This document shows positions 59,902-64,000 of a stretch of 64,000 nucleotides of DNA, piece by piece. The stretch comes from Capitulum mitella (Eukaryota > Arthropoda > Thecostraca > Pollicipedomorpha > Pollicipedidae): NCBI GenBank assembly GCA_030062745.1, contig CP099841.1, positions 23,563,398-23,627,397 of the forward strand. The letters are read 5' to 3'. The translations under genes and the position numbers were made by a program. Below the pieces are notes generated by a model. That model searched no databases. It had not been told where the DNA came from and saw only the letters and a list, made by a program, of their open reading frames with translations. Position 1 is the stretch's first letter. The number at the start of each line of letters is the position of its first letter.

Positions 59902-62845
59902 CTGAAGGGCAGAGACGGACGGCGGTTAGCTCGCGCCGACGGAAGACCGCCTACGCTCCCTTGCGGACACTGACGGCGCACTGCAAATTGCTACCCCGAA
60001 CTCCGACGGACGTACAGCACCCTAAAGCTGTAAAACCGCGACATCGCGACTCGCCGTCTGATGGACGAGTGACATCATTCCATGTTTATGGTCATGGCTT
60101 TTTTACTACGACTCCAGCCTGACACAATGAGGGCGGCGCCACTATATTTACCACACAAGAGACCACGAGCTATGAGAAAAAGATGACGAGATTGCATACG
60201 AGACCGGCATTCAACCGACACTAAGCGACTCAACGGCCCTCTTTTTCCGGATGACAAAGACACATTCGCCGAGCGTCCAGCAGACGAACAGAAGAGACGA
60301 TCATCAACTACAGAAATTTGTCACGCTTTGTCAGTGACCCCTGCAACGTCGATCTTTTGTTCAGTCAAGTCCCGAGACGAAATTTGCTGCACGCGCTGAA
60401 CAAATCCTGAGTCATGTTCCGAACAGCGCGATAACCGTAATTCCAGCCCGCAGCGTTGAGTGTTAATAAAAACCGCGGATAAGCCTCGTTTCCGGCGCTT
60501 TATCTGGCGGCGTTTGGCCGGCGCACGAGAGTCACGGCGCGGGGACGGCGGTCGTACATCTCGCCATCAGCGGCACTCCCGCCGCCCCCGGCCCGATAGC
60601 CGAGCGGCGGCGCGGCGGTCTCCGCTAACCGTCCCCCGCCTCGGCGGCGACAAACGACGCATAAAGCAGCAGCCGCCGGCGATAGCATCGGCGGCGGCGG
60701 CGCGCGCGCGGGGCTTCCCGGCGCCGCTATCCGTGTCGGCGGCGACGGGCGCGTCACGGCCGGCGCGCGCGACACCGCCGCCGGCGTCGTACGGCTTCTG
60801 GTGGCGGCCCGGCGCCGGCTAATGGCCGCCGGCGGCCGCCGGGCGCGCATCCATCAGCAGACACCGGTCACGGAGCGCCAGGTCAATACCAGCCGAGCAC
60901 GGCGGCCACGCCCGCCGCCGGCGTCGGCCGCCCGGTTCGCGGCGGGCGGCGCCGCGATTTTTCGGGCCCGGTCGGCCGGCCGCGGGCGCCACCGCCGGCA
61001 GAGCAGGGGGCGCGGCCGGCCGCGGCCCGTCAGCCGCAGGGCGTCCACTCGGCGCCGGACGGCCGGCCGATGACTGGGCCGTGATTTGCCCGGCCGGCGG
61101 TGCGTGACCACGGCCGGCACGCCCCGGCGCACACGCACAATGCGGCCGGCCGGGGCACGGCTCGATAGTTCGGCCGCGGTCCGCCGTCCGCCGGCACCTG
61201 GCGGCCGGCGTAATGGCCGGTCCGGCGTCGGACGCGGCCGCGACCCTCTCTGACCGGCCGCCAAGCGGTGAGTCAGACCCCTCTCACGCGTGACCGGCTT
61301 CGCCGGACCCGCGCAGCGGCGTGCTCCGGCCGGCACGCCCCGAATTCACGAAATATTTGGAAGAATTATAGTGAAATGTTGGGGGACTAATAGATTGTAT
61401 CCGTGCCTGAAGTGGGGAAGATTAACAACCCAACGCGAAAATTAATGTCCTGCAACGAAATTAGCACACCTTTCCATCACGGATAAATGGAAGTTAAATA
61501 TACACCGGAGGACGGGTGGTCCCGACTGTTTCTGGTCGGCAGCCGCGGCGCCGCACGTCACGGGCTCCCGCGACCTCCAGCACCCGGCGGCAGCCATCAC
61601 GGCCGCGTGTTCTCTGCACTGAGCCGCCCTGTCACAACACCGTCTCGGCGGGCGGCCGCTTGGCCGAGAGATTCCGCTCGACAGCTTTCGGCGGCGGTAA
61701 CCCGTGCCAATGAGCGCCGGTCGGAGCCGCCGCGCCGAAGCCCCGGCGGCCGGCTGCCAGCCGGGTTTCCGACCGGCGGCGCGGCGCGCCGGTCAGACTG
61801 GCGCCGCGCCGCGGGCCCATCTCTCCCCTGATTACCTCCTCGGCGGTACATTCCTCGCTGCGTCGAAACGATAACTCCGCCATCGATAGAAATGGCGTGA
61901 AATAGTGTCCCAGATTGGACTGATTTGGCCACAAAAGGTTGTTTTTGTCGCAGCGATGATTTTCGGCCGGAATGGCGGCGACTCTGCAGTCCGGCGCACG
62001 CGCTGTTTTTTCACGGAGAAATAACAACAGCGAAAGCCTCTTAAAAGGCTGGTCAACACGAAATATTTCACTAAGGCGTGCAGCGAAGGCCAATATCGGC
62101 CAGCAGTGGCCAGTCCGCTTAAAATGGAGCCCGACGAATCGGAGCGAAATCAACTGCCACAGGCTCCGGCACTCGACGGGTTTCGGCGCGTGTGCCACAA
62201 TATTCGACCCCGGCCTGAAATCTAAACAGCGCGCGGCCATGAATTATGCAGACGGCCCGGGCCGCGGAAGGGCTTCCAGACGCGCGCCGATCCAGCGCCG
62301 GCTCCGACGCACGATTCCGGCCGCCCAGACGGTCTGGATAAACACTGCCGAGCGGTGACGTCACCCGACTAATAGCGCCGGAATGCATGGCACTCGGCGG
62401 CGGCCGCCCGCCCGGCCAGGGCCGTCATCGGCTGCGTCGTCCCCCCCCCCCCGCCGGCGGCCGGGCGGCCCCCCGGGCCGGGCGGCGATCGTTAAGCGCC
62501 GGCCGAGCGATGGCACGAGTGTGACGGCTCGGATGGTCGCACTGCCAAGCCTCGGAGCTCGCTTCGGTCGGCGCCGGGCAGCTGACTGCAGTAAAGCGCA
62601 GGCACCGCCCAAAAGAAGTGCATTTTCCTCGTCCTGTGGGGCTGCCGAAGCCGGTGGAACCAACAACACCACTTAGGCGAGGAGCGCATTTCACGCGGCG
62701 GGGCCGTTTGCTCTGGTTTTGTTGTCCCATTTAAGCAGTTAGTTACATCGTTACCTGAAGGTAGGCAGCAGCGCACTTACAACAAAAAAATACAATAAAA
62801 GGTAAAAAGGACACAAAAAATTCCTCAGTCCTATAAGAATGAAAT

Positions 62846-62900
62846 GAAAGTTTTGGCAGACCGAGGAAAGTTTTAGCAGACCAAGGCTGTCAGCAGACCA
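62846..62900. repeat. Short duplication, GAAAGTTTTGGCAGACCGAG twice, third partial
   Basis: GAAAGTTTT(G/A)GCAGACC occurs twice at a 22-bp period, followed by a diverged CAGCAGACCA. Confidence 0.85.
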
Positions 62901-63090
62901 TGCGCTAAGGCGAAACGTCATAACCGGGGTGCAAATATCGTGTAAAAGCACATTAAACCATGAGAATGCTCCTCAGGACTACAGAAAACCCGTCACGCTG
63001 TCTGCGATGGTGAAAATGCCGACTCTGAGTACCACCCACCCTTCCAGCAGGAACGAGACGCCGCACCTGGTCGCCTCCCGTCCACTGAGA

Positions 63091-63440
63091 CCTGTCCCCA
63101 CGGCGTGCCCAGTTCGTCCCCCCACCCGGCTCCAGTCAGCCGACTGAAGCCTGTCCCCACAGCGTGCCCAGTTCGTCCCCTACCCGGCCTCAGTCAGCCG
63201 AGTGAGGCCTGTCCCCACAGCGTGCCCAGTTCGTCCCCCCACCCGGCTCCAGTCGGCCGACTAAGGCCTGTCCCCACAGCCAGCCCAGTTCGTCCCCCAT
63301 CCGGCTCCAGTCAGCGGACTAAGGCCTGTCCCCACAGCGTGCCCAGTTCGTCCCCCACCCGGCTCCAGTCGGCCGACTAAGGTCTGTCTCCACAGCGTGC
63401 CCAGTTCGTCCCCGGCCCGGCGTCAATCGGCCGGCTGATG
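63091..63440. repeat. 58/59-bp minisatellite, six copies
   Basis: Units start at 63091, 63150, 63208, 63267, 63325 and 63383. Each has CCTGTCCCCACAGCGTGCCC, AGTTCGTCCC, then CCCGGCTCCAGTC and GGCCGACTAAGG. Copies are about 90 percent alike by eye, with 58/59-bp alternation from the length of the C run. Confidence 0.96.
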
Positions 63441-64000
63441 GAGCCGCTTCCGGGACGCCAAAAACGCCGCGGCGGCGATTTCCGGCGCGTCAGCTCCGGA
63501 ACCGACACCGGCCCCCCGCCGACCGATCGGAACCGCGGCGGGAGGGGGGACGCCGATCCTCCATCACCGCGACAGAGAGCGAAACGGCACCGGAGCCAGC
63601 GCTCTGCCGGTCGGGAGGCGTCGAAATAATGGCAGCACGGTCACAGAAGCGTCCCGCAGGAGCAGGGTGCAGGCCGCCAACTGTCCGTCAGTCAGGACCG
63701 TCAACAGGACCGTCAGTCCGTATCAACGAATAGTGATCCCGTTGATGGCCACAGCCAAGCAGAGAGGAAACGGGGCAAACACAGGCAACAGTCCAGCAGA
63801 GAGGGGTGGAAGCAGACATAGACGCACCGACGCGGAGTTTCGGACAGGCCCGAACCCTCTTCGCAGCGAAAACAAGACAGAAACGAAGGAAATTTCCGGC
63901 TGCATGGTGAAAACTGGGTCCACCCCTGCTCGCTCCCCACTTCAACAAAACGTCCTGGTGCGCCGCTGGAAGCAGTCAGGTTGGCGGCCCACTTTCAACT

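Larger units (their letters stand above)
59902..64000. other. Distal upstream flank; minisatellite at 63.1 kb, no gene seen
   Basis: Contains a very CpG-rich block at 60.5-61.3 kb, a C run near 62.44 kb, a short duplication at 62.85 kb and a 58/59-bp minisatellite at 63.09-63.44 kb. An untranslated first exon feeding the acceptor at 59902 should lie here or beyond, but it cannot be recognised from sequence alone. Confidence 0.5.

Overview
The window is animal nuclear DNA, most probably from an arthropod. It is very GC- and CpG-rich (CCGGCCGG-like words everywhere), with short AT-richer islands near 13.8-14.4, 17.9-19.4, 26.0-27.2, 34.4-35.0, 37.7-38.1, 47.2-47.8, 51.6-52.0, 57.0-59.1 and 62.7-63.0 kb. 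There is no bacterial-style gene packing. Nearly all long open frames are by-products of low stop-codon density in GC-rich DNA or of tandem repeats. The arthropod call rests on the one gene I recognise, whose residues match the secreted class-2 semaphorin (Semaphorin-2A) of insects and crustaceans. A crustacean is plausible, but I cannot fix the species.

The main content is the 5' part of a Semaphorin-2A gene on the minus strand. I could place five coding exons with consistent splice sites and reading phases. In transcript order they are: exon 1 at 41378-41243 (start codon and signal peptide, phase 1 end), exon 2 at 25897-25810, exon 3 at 13808-13757 (52 nt), exon 4 at 11996-11934 (63 nt) and exon 5 at 5123-5016. 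Together they give 447 nt, or 149 codons, with no frame break: secretion signal, then the N-terminal strands of the sema domain with its first conserved cysteines. The introns are about 15.3, 12.0, 1.8 and 6.8 kb. The rest of the sema domain, the PSI and Ig domains and the stop codon lie beyond the left edge of the window.

A second signal-peptide exon lies further upstream at 59889-59802 on the same strand. It has a clean splice acceptor just before its ATG and a donor in exactly the phase needed to join exon 2. It may be an alternative first coding exon with its own distal promoter, or the start of another gene.

Inside the 12-kb intron between exons 2 and 3, on the opposite strand, is a 128-codon open frame (16321-16707) with coding-like composition. 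It encodes three strongly predicted membrane spans and a short acidic tail. I do not recognise its family; it looks like a nested gene or the last exon of one.

Everything else is intronic or flanking DNA with many minisatellites (33-bp at 0.3 kb, about 30-bp at 7.8-8.3 kb, 31-bp with CAGCTG boxes at 22.0-22.3 kb, about 22-bp at 25.0-25.2 kb, GAGCC at 38.9-39.1 kb, 58/59-bp at 63.1-63.4 kb), poly-G/C runs and strand-asymmetric tracts. I found no rRNA, tRNA, CRISPR array, or intact transposase or reverse transcriptase.
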